From: Heliocidaris tuberculata | Lineage: Eukaryota; Echinodermata; Echinoidea; Camarodonta; Echinometridae | Length of the DNA: 64,000 bases | Direction: 5' to 3' | Assembly: GCA_025618425.1 (NCBI GenBank) | Contig: CM046832.1 | Span: forward strand, 57,285,587 to 57,349,586 | Shown here: one piece after another, positions 45,781 to 57,859 of the stretch | Layout of the letters: each line of letters starts with the position of its first letter | How positions within the stretch are numbered: position 1 is the stretch's first letter | Notes under the pieces: model-generated | Databases searched by the model: none | The model's input: only the letters and a program-made list of their open reading frames with translations | Told to the model about the DNA's origin: nothing | Program-made: the position numbers and the translations under genes

Positions 45781-46076
45781 TTGTGTTACATGTGTGTGTG
45801 GACATTGGAGGAACTGTGATAAAGTGCAGAATAGTCCCATGTGGTGGTTTGGAGGAGGGAGGGGGGGGGGGGGGGGGATCGGGGGTCAGGGTGCAGGCAG
45901 TTATGGCAAGACCTATGTATAACAGTTCATTTTGGAGTACATGTACAAAAATAAAAAATCAGTGTCTGCCAGCATTGTTGGATTGAGCGTGCCTTGTCCA
46001 GCATGCAGTTGTTACTGGTACATGGTACATGTACTGAAACGTTTGAAATGTTGTCCTGTCAATTATGTATTGTTGA

Positions 46077-46082
46077 AATAAA
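46077..46082 (+). promoter_or_regulatory. candidate polyadenylation signal of SNRPF
   Basis: AATAAA about 820 bases after the SNRPF stop, the first convincing one in the 3' flank. Confidence 0.5.
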
Positions 46083-46819
46083 AGAATATTTGATGATTTA
46101 GATTTCAGAGGATATACCCGTCACCTAATTCATTTCTGATTAGTTCTAAGATCTTTCTTCACCTCAAAAATAGACATTTCAACAATGAAGTTATATCATT
46201 GTGGCTTAGTTACGAATGTAGAAATGTCCTTTTCACTAAACTCTTATCTGCTTGTGTTTGTAATAAGCTTAGCAATTTTTTTTTTAGTAGGGCAGGATAG
46301 TGATTTTAACTTAAGACTTTAAAAGGAGATACTTTGTATGTTGCCTGTTGCCTGTTATGCAATATTTTACTGGACAGAAGTATATGTAAAGATGGAACTT
46401 GCATTCTGCTTCATGGTAATCTTTTTTTTTTTTTTATTTACGTTTACAGTGTAGTCTCGTAACTTTTCATGAAGAAGCATACCATGAATGTTAATTATGT
46501 CTTTTACCCAATACCCTGCTATCATGATTTCATGTACAAATAAACATTTTTTATCAAAATACATGTACATGTATATGACTTTGGGCTTTTTTGTCATGTT
46601 TTCATTTGTTGAAATGTACGCGGGTTTTGGTAAAATGTGGATGTCTGGGTGCTTCTTAAACAGTCTAGAACCATAGCGATCATTGTGTTTTTTAAAATTC
46701 TTAACCAGTGACTTGTAATAGACATCAGCAAGTCATTTATTGTTCTAGTGAGGCTAGCATTGGGTTTTTTTTTGTTTTTTGTTTTTATTATTATTCACTC
46801 TCATTTAATAATTTTTTAG

Positions 46820-46943
46820 GTTGGATGAGAATATGGGTCTGGTATGTATTAGCTCAGAAACACCCATGAACTTTGATCAGAATCTTCTGAAGGAGCTGCG
46901 ACTCTGTTTTGAGACTATCCCGTCAGAAGTATTCTTTTCATAA
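46820..46943 (+). other. orphan exon-like segment, possible alternative last exon of SNRPF
   Basis: A pyrimidine-rich acceptor (attattcactctcatttaat..attttttag) is followed by 40 codons reading LDENMGLVCISSETPMNF and FDQNLLKELRLCFETIP up to a TAA. Its phase fits the donor of SNRPF exon 3 (ATCAG|G gives Arg). The protein is not recognised. It may be a chance reading frame, an alternative SNRPF end, or a piece of another gene. Confidence 0.3.
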
Positions 46944-47311
46944 ATCGATTCGGAGTAAATTATTCCACGAGACATAGTTCAATGTGTATGTTTTGTAAAC
47001 AAAAGCTGATCATTATATCATGGTTAATACATATATAGTGTCTGATTTCACTTCTAACCAATTCTTTTTTTTTAAAAGAAAGGTTACAAAATCATACCAA
47101 TAAGAAGGGAGAAGGGGGGGGGGGGGGTGAGGTACACATAGCTACAGAGGAGTGAAAGAGAAAGAAATGGAGAACAAGAAAAGGGAGATGAAAGTGACAA
47201 AAAGAGGAAAAGGTTCAAAGAGAGAAGTGGAAAGAAAGCAGACGAGCACAAATAAAGATGACTTGTGTAATATCTTGAATCTTTAATTACTGCATGTGAA
47301 TGTAGACTTGT

Positions 47312-47488
47312 ACAGTGGAACCTTGTTATAAAGAACACTGTTATAACAAACTCTCCTTATAACAAGGTAATTTTGCTGGTCCCATTTCTTTGTATTCTAT
47401 TGTTTTCAGCCCTGATATAACAAGGTTTCGATATAAGGAGGTAATTTCCTTGGTCTCAAGGAGTTTGTTTTAAAGAGGTTCCACTACG
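47312..47488. mobile_element. small CAGTGGAA repeat, copy 3
   Basis: tacagtggaaccttgttataaag to tttgttttaaagaggttccact. It has internal duplicated ataacaaggtaattttgctggtccc-type units. Confidence 0.72.
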
Positions 47489-48054
47489 TATTTCAATTAA
47501 TCTTCACAAAACACCCATACTGCACACAAACGATAACTCACCTGATGAAAAGACAAGATAGATACATGTAATATCTATTACAGGCAAGAATTTTATTGAA
47601 AATAAAAGGTGTCTGCATTAGCCAAATATTACAGAATGAATAAAACAGTCATGTATCTCGAGAGAGAACTGCCAGTTTTTACATTTTTACATGATAAGCA
47701 CTTTTCAGAAATACCTTGAGGCATATTGCTTCATGATTTAGAATTCATATTCTTGGAAGAGTTGGTGTTTTATGACCAAACTTTCAGATTCGGACACATA
47801 AAAATACAGTATACTGTAAAACCAGAAAAGTTCGCAACATGAAACTTTCCATTTAAATGACAGCCATTTTCACAGCAAGAAATTTTCGTGATTTGCCAAA
47901 ATTTAGTGTTGGGTCAGTTATGATTCTATGATTTCATCCCAGGAAACATTTGTGAATCTGAACCACTCACGAAGTTCTCGAACATTAAATGCGTGCGAAA
48001 GTTTTTGGTTTTACAGTAAATAGAACAACAAATGGAACGACAATGGAATGTACA

Positions 48055-48230
48055 TACAGTGGAAACTCGGTATGAATAGATCTGATAAAACAATATTCCT
48101 GATATAACAAGGTAATATTCCTGGTCCCAGCTCTTTATATTCTGTTTTTTTAACATGATAACAAGATTCCTGCTATAACAAGGTAATTTTGATGTTCCTA
48201 AGGACCTCGTTATACTGAGTGTCCACTGTA
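48055..48230. mobile_element. small CAGTGGAA repeat, copy 4
   Basis: atacagtggaaactcggtat to atactgagtgtccactgtat, an inverted terminus of about 20 bases. Same internal duplicated unit as the other copies. Confidence 0.72.
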
Positions 48231-48791
48231 TATGTAGGATGCTTCACTTAAAACAGTGTAGCGTTATACAAAATACCCATATTTATCTACTTCAACAACA
48301 ATACAAACTTGATAAAACTTTCGATTTCAGAATGTCTGTTTCAAAATTTTGTAAGATTAAATTTCCTGAGAAAATTCCACATGAATAATAATATAATCTA
48401 CAAAAGGTTTTTCTGTATTTAATTCTGATCAGGAAAGCTAATGATACGATCCTTCTACAGAAATGCTCATCTAACAAATTTCAGTTAAAATCTTACATAG
48501 TTCAGTGGAAAGAGATTACCATTAAAATGATTTGCCAATCATCAATACTGATTCATTTGAATACAAATATAATATGTACATAATGAATAAAAGGCACTTC
48601 AAGTACCATTTTGATATTTGATTATTATAACAATTAAAAAATTGCAATATTCTAAAATTCATATAATTATGCTCATGACTATTTTCTGATGCATCAACAC
48701 CATGCACACAATATAGCTACATGTATCTATAAAATTGAATGTACATGTAAAGTTCATGCTCTTCGTCGGGTTCAGCCTAATGCCTAACTAA

Positions 48792-49331
48792 TTAAAGGGA
48801 AAGTTCACCCTGATTACAAGTTGATTTTAAAAGAAGAAAATTTAAAGAAACGGGCCATTGAAGGTTTAATCAAAAATATCATAAGAAATAAGAAAGTTCT
48901 GAATATATGAAGTTGTAATCGATCAAACACAATTTGGCAACTCAGCAAGCTCTCCTCTCCCATTTGGCCTCTACCAAAAAAAAAAATCATTAATTTCCAT
49001 TTTCTCCAAAGAAAATATTCAATCGTACATGCACCTTATATAAAATCATTGCTCTCATGTTTTCGCACAAAACCTGTATGAAGCAAATCTATTCCTTCAT
49101 CAAAAACTTAGAAAATGAAAATGTATGAGATTTTCTGTACTGAGCAAATGGGAGAGGAGCTCTCAAGATGCGTCAGGGAGTTGCCAATTTGTGTTTGCTG
49201 GATTATAACTTCAAAAATTCATAACTTTTTGATTTCCTGTCGGATTTCACTCAAACTTTCATTAATGTGTTTCTCTCATTTTACTTCTTATAATCAAATA
49301 AACTTAATACCAGGGTGGACTTTCCCTTTAA
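48792..49331. mobile_element. TTAA MITE, 540 bases
   Basis: TTAAAGGGAAAGTTCACCCTG to CAGGGTGGACTTTCCCTTTAA, about 20-base inverted ends. The interior is shared with 37376-37947 (gcaactcagcaagctctcctctccc, catgcacctt). Confidence 0.85.
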
Positions 49332-50189
49332 CCCTTTCAGGACAGGAATTATTTCAGGGCTAAATTGATCGCATTTTGTTCTTCAAATTGGCAACAACAT
49401 TGTTTCTCTTTCAGTGCTACATGGTTCTAGTAAGGTGAAAAATGTCTTTAAAAACAGTATGCATGGTTAGGAATTTTGTCGAAAGTTGAAAAATTGCCAA
49501 TTTTGATGAAAAACGATGAGTTTGAACCTCTCAATGTGTTGCCAATTTAAGGATTTTAAAGTTTTTTCTCATTTTCAAAATTCCTGGCATCAAACGCATT
49601 ATAGTCATATAACCAAAATTGACATTGTGTGCAGAAATTTTTCCTCTTTCTAATCATACATCTGGTATATTTTTTACAGCTCTGAATCAAAAGTTATTGA
49701 GCCAAACCACAAAATGTGGTCAATTGTCTTGAAAGGGTTAAGATGTGCACATAACTTGGTCCTATATCTCTACATATGTCTCCCTATCTCCTCCTACCCC
49801 ACCCCCTTGGACATCTTGGAATTTACATGACTATGTAGCTACAGTGGAAAAGTGTAGTTCATAAGAAGGCACATGGAATAGTAGAAAAGGAGGATTTATC
49901 ACAAGATCAGTAAGAAAAATGGTGCAATCAGGAGTATGCACCAATATTCACAAATTCCTTATAAGAAAGAAGTGATGCAGATAAATGAAATTATAAATCA
50001 AATGAATTTAATGAAGAGAATCCACAGAGTATTTGGTCCTTAATCCCATCTTCTATAATTGATAATTAATGACTAATAATAAAAAAAATAATAATAATAA
50101 TAATAATAATTTAGTCTTATTTACCACTGGGTAGCCACATCACTATTCAATACTGCTCTTTCTATGCAATTATTCTTATTACCCCAGCA
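49332..50189. other. 3' flank of AMDHD1, no gene seen
   Basis: AT-rich sequence with an ATA microsatellite (50078-50110). Two stretches (ccctttcaggacagg near 49330 and cttgaaagggtt near 49730) form an imperfect inverted pair that might delimit another MITE. Confidence 0.45.
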
Positions 50190-50194
50190 TTGCC

Positions 50195-50342
50195 AAATAC
50201 CCATTTAATACACCTGGGTCAAGAGAGACAAATGTGGGTAAAACACCTTGTCCAAGGATGTAAGCACAGAGCGAGGATCAAACCCAGGACCTCTCATTTG
50301 AGAGTCGAGAGCCTTCACCAATATACCACAGTGCTTCCACTA
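50195..50342 (-). mobile_element. tRNA-derived SINE
   Basis: On the minus strand it reads cactgtggtatattggtgaa, later ggtcctgggtttgatcctcg (B-box-like), then ggacaaggtgttttacccac and cccaggtgtattaaatgggt. That is a tRNA-related head followed by the conserved body of a widespread invertebrate SINE type. Confidence 0.72.
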
Positions 50343-50720
50343 CATGTATCTTTTAACACTCCATTTCATCACATTTTAAGCCTAATATTTGCACTTTACA
50401 CTGTCTGACCATGAAAAACTGTTGCAACAAAATGGCAGCTGGTATTATTTCATACCAAAAGACAAATATATCATTTAGATTTTATGACATAATGCAGGGT
50501 GGATCCGGGAGGTCACAGGGATACCAACCCCATCTGTTTTGCTTGGTGACTGTTCTTACTGACAACCCAAACCCTAAACCATGGGTTATTAGATTAACCT
50601 CCTTTGTGAATTTGGGCCTTTATCTTTGACAAAATAAAGCCTGAATAAATTGTTGCTGGAGCAAATAGTGGGACAGAAAATGGCTAAAAAGCTTCCAAAC
50701 TCAACTTTAGGTGTCTACAG

Positions 50721-50887
50721 CTAACTGGAATGAACAATCTCTCCTCTCTTGATGACTGTTTTCAGCAGCTCTTGATGACATCCCATCTGGTAGATAAAGT
50801 GCTCCCACCTGTTTCCATGGAAACATAATAATATATGAATATGAGAGGGGGATGAGATGAGATAGAAAAAAAGAATACACAATGTGC

Positions 50888-50924
<37 letters not shown>

Positions 50925-53900
50925 CTATATACATATAAAACTGAACGTTTCTTGAAGGCAATGTGTATCCCACTGCAATCTTGGTGATTCCACAGAGTTG
51001 GGGCAATTTTTGTGACATACCAGAAGTGAGGAACTATGTCTCCTATCTACCGAACAACGTTTGCTAAAATTGAGTTCAATGTAAATAGCATAGCCACTTC
51101 TGTTGAGAAGTACTGTGGCTTCATGGCAAATCAATATGGCAGACCAAAATTGTATGTAATGTTATATATAATCATGTCTCAACTGAGTACCAACTGAAAA
51201 AGGAATGATTCTGGCTGGGCACTACTATACAGTATAGTAGTATTATTAGTATACATATTCACTGCATAAAAATCTTCAACAGATGATTTCATCTTCCATG
51301 TGTAATAGAAGATCTCTCAGCAGCATTACATGGACATCTTCATAATTTTGCCCCACCCTCATGGAATGACCACTGACCCATTTATATCCCTTGAGATACC
51401 TGCCATTAAAAACAGTAAAGAAGTGTACATATCCTTTAGGTCCACTCAGTATTTACATTTGACAGAATGTTCATAAAATTTAGTTGAGAGGAGACACAAT
51501 AGCTCTGTTGCGATCTTAAAACATAATACTGCTTTCTGACTAGCCCAGGCAAAAGAGCTCCATAGACTAATCCTAGATGTAAAAGGTTGCTATTAAAATC
51601 TGTGCTTTTTGTATACATTTCCTCTCTCCATCCAGGTGAAATATATAAATACCTGATTGGAAAAATTCCTTGAATGACTGAGTCCCATATTGCCATATCA
51701 TGATAGCTCAGCTAAAGCCAGAGTTATAAGATTGCAGGGCCCTCAACTTGCCATGCTATTTTTCAGTCAGAAAGAATCTTTACATTAAATGTACCTTGGA
51801 GCATTTATGATAAGCATGTCGGCAACCTTTCCGACCTCTAGTGACCCATGGGTTGCTGACCTCCCAATGGACTTGGCTGCATTGATGGTGGCTGCAGCTA
51901 GAACCTCTTCCAATGACATACAAAATGTCACACAGGCCAAATGCATGGTTAAAGGCTGAGAGAAAAACAGTATGTAGTAATAGCTTACTTCAACTATGAT
52001 TTTACATGTACCAATAGAGAAGACAGTTTAACTGTGAAGTTCACAAAATTACACTATTTCTTTGCTGCTCTTCTTCTAGTCTTAAAATCTCATTTCTAAA
52101 TTACCCCAAAACATCTATTTCAAAATATTGCAGATATGGCAATGCAAGGATTGCAACATGAATTTCTTATCATTTATTCATTGATTACTTGCTTCAAGAA
52201 ATAGTGTGAAATGTGCCATACCTTTCAATTTGATCACTCATAATCAAATATGAAACAAATAATAGTGATGATAAATCAAATGATACCTATACCTTCATCA
52301 CATTTTTGATTGAGGGGGTGGAAGAAAAAAACTGATTTAATTCATATTTACCATGGACAAACAGTATGCATTGGGGTTGAAATCTGAGCCTAGTGCTACG
52401 GCCACCCCATCACTGATCATTTGCCTAGCTGGAGGTGGCTTGAGCCTGAGGATGTAGGCAGTGGTTGGAAGTAGGACGGCCACAGAGCCTGCCTCAGCCA
52501 TGGCTTTAATACCGGCATCAGACACCTCCTCTAAATGAGAGATGGCTCTGGCTCCAAGACTGGCTGCTAGCTGAATCAAGGAAAGAATCAAATCAGAAGA
52601 AAATACATACAGTTAAACCTGTCATAGTTACCATCTCTCTATAGAACCCACTTGTTAATAGGGGGTCATGTATATTCTCCTTCTAGGAATAAATATGTAT
52701 TGTGCAACCTCTTCAGAAAGGCTAACTGCCTACAGTGGTCACCTTTTCTTGTTCTCTAAGTGGGTGGCCTTTAATAGACTGGTTTCACTGTATTCTACTG
52801 GAAGTGTGTTTGCGACAATAATAAAATACAAAGAGATAAAACTTGAGAAAGAATATCATATTTCACAAAATTATTTGAAAGAAATATCAAGGCAGCTGAT
52901 TCTCGCAGTGATTATTTAGAAATATCCTTTGCAATCTTAACATACAATCTCAATGTACAAAGCATATATACAGTACAAACCTTTCTGCACTGAAACTTGC
53001 ATATACCATTATAAACATGAGTTGAATGTAGAAAAGAGTCAGACCCTAACCTCGGCAGCCTGGACATAGTGGAGCTCATCTCCATGGATGTTGATGGCCA
53101 ACCCCGCCCTGATACCAGCCTCCAGAATCCTTTTAGTCTCCTCTGCCTCAAACAGGCCCTTGTCACAGAAGACATCAATGTTTTCCACCCTCAGCTCACC
53201 CTTGTTCATCAGCTCCTGGATTCTAGGGATTTGAACCTCAATGACATCCTTAGTAGCCTCTGCCACTGTCATTCCTCTGGAGATGTATTGGTAGATGGAG
53301 GAGGGTGAATGAAAAATGATGTCAACACATGGCTATAAGATATAATTTATATCCCACATACTGGCTGACAAATTATACGAGCCAAAATGTTCTTGAACAT
53401 CTTCCAAGAGAGAGAGAGAGAGAGAGAGAAAAAAAAGGTATTGAAGTAGGTCTATTGATATTAGATAAATGGGATCCCACACAGACAGATCATACATGAA
53501 ATAAGGCTCATATACAGCCAGTGATTCTGAACTTAAAAGAGATGAAACACTCATATTTCATAACTACATATGAATGAAATGTCAAAATTGTGAATTCTAA
53601 CTTATAATTTCAACATTTCACTAGGAACTACAGAATATAATTCTATGACCAAATATTCCCCAATCGTATGGACAGGAATGAGGATCAAATTTATGATATG
53701 ATTTTCATGATTTTTAATTGTTGCCTCTGTTATTTTGCCAATGGTGGAGGCAACGACAATAAAAATCCAGAGGGTGGGAGGACTCACTTTGGAACAGCAT
53801 GTGCTCCACAATAGGTGCTTGATATCTCAATAGGCAGCTCTTTCTTTGCTTGCTCTAACACCCTCAGCATCTTGATCTCTGTCTCCGCATCCAGACCATA

Positions 53901-55802
53901 ACCACTCTTACACTCCACAGTTGTCGTCCCGCATCGTAACATGCTCTGTAACCTGTCCCTCAGCAGGCAATAGAGGTCGTCCTCCGTGGCCTTGCATGTG
54001 TGGTTGACCGTGAAGTGTATTCCACCACCAGCCTTGTGAACGTCCATGTAAGTGGCACCAGCTAGCTGCAAGTTTCATGAGGGAGGGAATCCCAATAAAT
54101 GATTGACAGAAGAAAACACGTTCCCTTCAAAATTTTTGCAGATTATTGCTAGTTATTGCCTCTTCTCTTTGAAACAGAACTTTGGTGTAAGCTCATTAAT
54201 CAACACCTTTCGTTTCCATAACTACCCTTGGGTCAGTGCATCTGCGGGTAGATATGCAGGTAGAGAACATGCAGTAAGTGTAGAGACCAGCACACATGCC
54301 AGGGTTAGACTAGATTAAAATGCCATCAACATTACTAATTCTGGGCCGTTACTTTACATTTATTTTTTTAAGAACTCATGTAGGATTTTAAGCATACATG
54401 TACCTGAATTTTAACATGGGTGGTATTCCTCACAAGATTTTAACAAAATACATGATATAGCAAGTGGCTAGTACCAAGATTTTACCTTCATTGCAAACTC
54501 ATGAACTCGGTCTCCAGCCCACACAGGGTGTGTATGACCATCGATCAATCCTGAAAGTTTAAGATCAAAGATCAAATTCAATATGAAGGCAGTATTGTGA
54601 AGTATGAAGAGAAATGAGAGAGAACATATTTACGAACAGAGAGAGAGAGACAGAGACAGACATACACACAGACACACAGAAAGACAGAGAGAGAAGGGGG
54701 GGGGGGCAGAAGAACAATCTCTAGCTCAATATTTAGGTGAAAAGTGACAAAGAATTGTCATGGAGTTGGACTGGGACAGGTGAAGAGCTAGACTGACAGG
54801 ATGGGCATGGGAGTAGCATAAAAAGGGCACAGAAAATTATTTCATATTAATGGATAGTGAGAAGGGTAATAAAAAAACGATTACAAAATGCTTCGAAAAA
54901 CTGGGGAAAAAAATAAGAGTACGGTAGTCAAAGACCAAGTATCTTAGTACCTCCTAGTTCCTACAGATATTTATAAACATACTGCATGTCCTGCTCATAC
55001 TGAACTCACCTGGAATAACACACATATTAGTAGCATCCACTGTCTGGTCAAATTCACAAGCCCCGTAAATCTTCTGAATCTCACTGCTGTGATCAACTGC
55101 AATGATGGTGCCATCTCTGCCATATATACATGCAGGAATAGAAACAGGGCAAAATATTTCCTTTGATCAGTTAGAATCAATTTTGCTCATTTGCTGTGTC
55201 CTGCATGCATGCATGATCAGAGCGGAGATGGTGCACATAATGTGTGCAAGCTTGAAAAAAATAGTTCAGACTAAAATTAACCACAGGAAACTAGAAATTC
55301 TTACAATGTTGAATGAAAGTAAATAAACTGCAAGACATGATGAAATATTCATAACGGTACACTGTACACTGATACTACTATCATTACTAACGTTACATGT
55401 ATTACTATTATTAATATCATCAGCACCACCATTATCATCATCATAAAAATAATGATAATAATAATAATAAAATAATGATAATAATAATAAAAATTTAAAA
55501 AACAATGTTGATTATTATTATCATCATTATCATCATTGAAATCCTCATCATTGATAGCATTCAAACTTGTAGTTCCTACAAGTGCTTTCTATTCTATATC
55601 CCAACCCCATCTCCATCACCTCATAGCATTTCCTCAGTCCAACCCCATATTACCTTCCCACTACAATGTCCACTCCATCTTCCTCATTCTGCTGTATGAT
55701 GGCAAGGCTCTTCATGCCGTCTCCTACAAGGCATGTTTCACCTCCATTGCAGACCTGAACCACCTGTCTAGCATTCTTCACTAGGAGCTTAAAACTCTGC
55801 AT
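50721..55802 (-). CDS. AMDHD1: imidazolonepropionase (AMDHD1, HutI orthologue)
   Basis: Third step of histidine breakdown: 4-imidazolone-5-propanoate plus water gives N-formimidoyl-glutamate. Eight minus-strand exons: 55802-55654, 55116-55010, 54550-54486, 54065-53788, 53276-53051, 52570-52352, 51955-51795 and 50808-50721 (TAG). All are GT-AG with matching phases, 1293 bases, 430 residues (human about 426). The amidohydrolase metal ligands are visible: HxH in DGHTHPVWAG (His91, His93), His264 in NIHGDELH and Asp338 in LGSDFNPNAY. AGGGIHFTV, CKSGYGL, YCGAHAVPK, ISHLEEVSD and THGSLEVGK are family motifs. No break is seen, so the gene should be functional. It lies tail to tail with SNRPF. Confidence 0.95.
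54640..54712. repeat. GA/CA-rich microsatellite with G run in AMDHD1 intron
   Basis: agagagagagacagagacag, then acacacagacacacag and about 10 G. It lies between exons 2 and 3 of AMDHD1. Confidence 0.8.
55378..55550. repeat. ATA/ATG/ATT-rich microsatellite block in AMDHD1 intron 1
   Basis: Degenerate runs of ataataata, catcatcat and tattattat with alternating orientation, so the block is weakly self-complementary. Confidence 0.8.
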
Positions 55803-56570
55803 ACTGTCTCATCAAAATGATTATGACACATCAACAATAACATGTGAGAAAAAACATAAAAAGGCACTTATACATGTACAAGCTTATCTGAAGATAACCT
55901 TGTATTCCAGACTAGCTTTTACAGGTGAATAGGCTTCAATAGCTTTTGTGTGTATCAGCAGGCCTTTTTCCAGTCTAGATCATTCATACATGAGAGGAAA
56001 ATTATTTTTTGAAATTTCACTTTCAATTCTGAATCCCCAAATTTGTGGCAAAGTAAGAGTTGAAGAGTCCCTGAATCAGGTAATCTAGCAAATTTAAGAA
56101 ATTAAATCTTGTTTAGAGCAATTTTATTGTCTGTTTTTGACTGCTGCAACAGTGAATGTTGGACACAGTCCCACATAGGCAAGGGCCTAAGAGTGATAAA
56201 AAGATTAAAGGGCCAGTCTAGTGAGAACTCACGGGGAAATGAAACCGTGCAGAATTTGCAAAAGGCTCGTTTACTTGTACACATAGCACGCCCGTTGTGC
56301 GAGGCCGTCGGACTAATGCCATAAATGATCGGACGGCACGAAGTTGACCGAACTGGAGCTAGGCGAATACTTCGGCCCAGGCCCTTAGTCTTGTAACTGG
56401 TCGTAACCTCGTTCACCCAAACAAGTTTAGTGTAATGCTGAAATATTTCCAAATACAAAACACAGTTTACTTCTGGTTGATTAGTCTAGCCATCGCTTCT
56501 GCACTGCCCTGCCGTGACGCGTTGTCGCCACGATTACGTAACTACCCCAGACGCAGGCTCTATGGTGGTT
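55803..56570. other. 5' flank of AMDHD1, no gene seen
   Basis: The likely AMDHD1 promoter lies here. A locally GC-richer block (56205-56400: gggccagtctagtgagaact, gcacgcccgttgtgcgaggc) has no recognisable coding or RNA feature. Confidence 0.45.
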
Positions 56571-56941
56571 GATCCAGTGTCCGAACACTTTTCAGAAAAT
56601 CAACGATAGCAAATAAAATATCAAACGAATATCTGTCAAACTTACATAATGAATGCTCAAAGTCCTACAGAAAAAGAAATTGAAGGAATTTTAAAAAGAC
56701 AATGTAGATTTAATACGATATTCCCTTCCGAGTGAACCCCTTCCCAACGACGCGACGTTTTGGTCCCTTGAAAAAGGTACTGTATTTCCGAACGTGTGAA
56801 ACCTATAGGAAAAAGACAACCTTTGTTTCAATAGTGTGGTTTTCATACGCGTAATCCCACGCGTATGAAAAGCCATTTTAGGCGCTTAACAGTACACGTT
56901 CGGTAATACAATCTGTTCAGAATTACAATCCTTGACTATAC
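56571..56941. mobile_element. half copy of the TATGGTGG foldback element
   Basis: Matches the left arm of 40068-40830 from tatggtggttgatccagtg to aatccttgactata, where the centre of the palindrome lies, and then stops. The right arm is missing. Confidence 0.82.
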
Positions 56942-57657
56942 CAGAGAGCTGGCTCTGTAATTACTTTTCCATATGTTTGATTACTTTCCCATCGTGCGAA
57001 ATTTAAAACACAAGCCAGTCTTCACCGAACTATCTCAGAGGTGATCCAATATGAATCACATGTTTTAGCATGTGTGATGGAAGTCCTTGTATCGAAAGTG
57101 ACACGAAGCTCCGAGTATATTTTCTTCTCTCATCGGAAATCGCCCATGCAGGTCCACCAAACTCCAAAGTATCCCTTTACTAATTAGTCATGTTAGTTTA
57201 AGTCTTTAAGTTTAAAGAAGAATTGAAAATCAAGTTAGAAAGTCTTGATAGATAAAATTCCTTCCCATCTAGATCTATTGTCTAGTCTATTTGTTGCGAT
57301 TTGCAGGAAATACATTACAATGAATGCTAATTTTCTATGCAATAATAGCCTAGTCTAACTTACATGCAAAAAAAAATCAAAGTAGGAACAAATATGAATT
57401 AACATGTATGGGACTACACAATAGCATGATTGTGAATTTAGTTCTTAACAAATTAAATTAAGCCAAATGTAAGTTGTCTCATGATTCCGTAGAAAGCTTC
57501 ATATTGCCTACTGAAATAATTTAATTGCTTTCAAAAACACAATAGTGGTTAGTTAATTACCACATAATTGCCAGATATACCTGATTCAGCCTTTGCTTTG
57601 CTCTGCTGCCGCTCGCTGACGTGCAAATCATGTAGTCTGCTAGCTAGGTATATAGGT

Positions 57658-57859
57658 ACAATGTGTGATTTCAAGTTCGGTGTTGGTGTTGGTGTTGGTG
57701 TTGAGAGCGTGAATTGGGCTGCTGATTCTAGCCCCAACACCGAATTCGGATTTATAAAAAAATAATACCAAGCACATTATTGATAGCTCAACACCTATTG
57801 AAGTCAATCCCAGCACCAGCTTCATTTCAGGTTCGGTGTTGTGGCTGGTGCTAGTTTTT
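57658..57859. mobile_element. MITE with caagttcggtgttg ends, copy 2 (inverted)
   Basis: tttcaagttcggtgttggtg...ggttcggtgttgtggctgg. It contains four ggtgtt units at its left end. Inverted relative to 36743-36986. Its right end touches the large foldback element. Confidence 0.75.

Larger units (their letters stand above)
46944..48790. other. intergenic with two small repeats, no gene seen
   Basis: AT-rich sequence between SNRPF and AMDHD1. A poly-G/purine block (47106-47250) is followed by two copies of the CAGTGGAA element (47312-47488 and 48055-48230). Nothing else recognised. Confidence 0.6.

Noticed and set aside
56205..56400. GC-rich block upstream of AMDHD1 as a separate exon
   Set aside because: No donor/acceptor pair with a coding match; AMDHD1 already begins with a family-like N-terminus at 55802.
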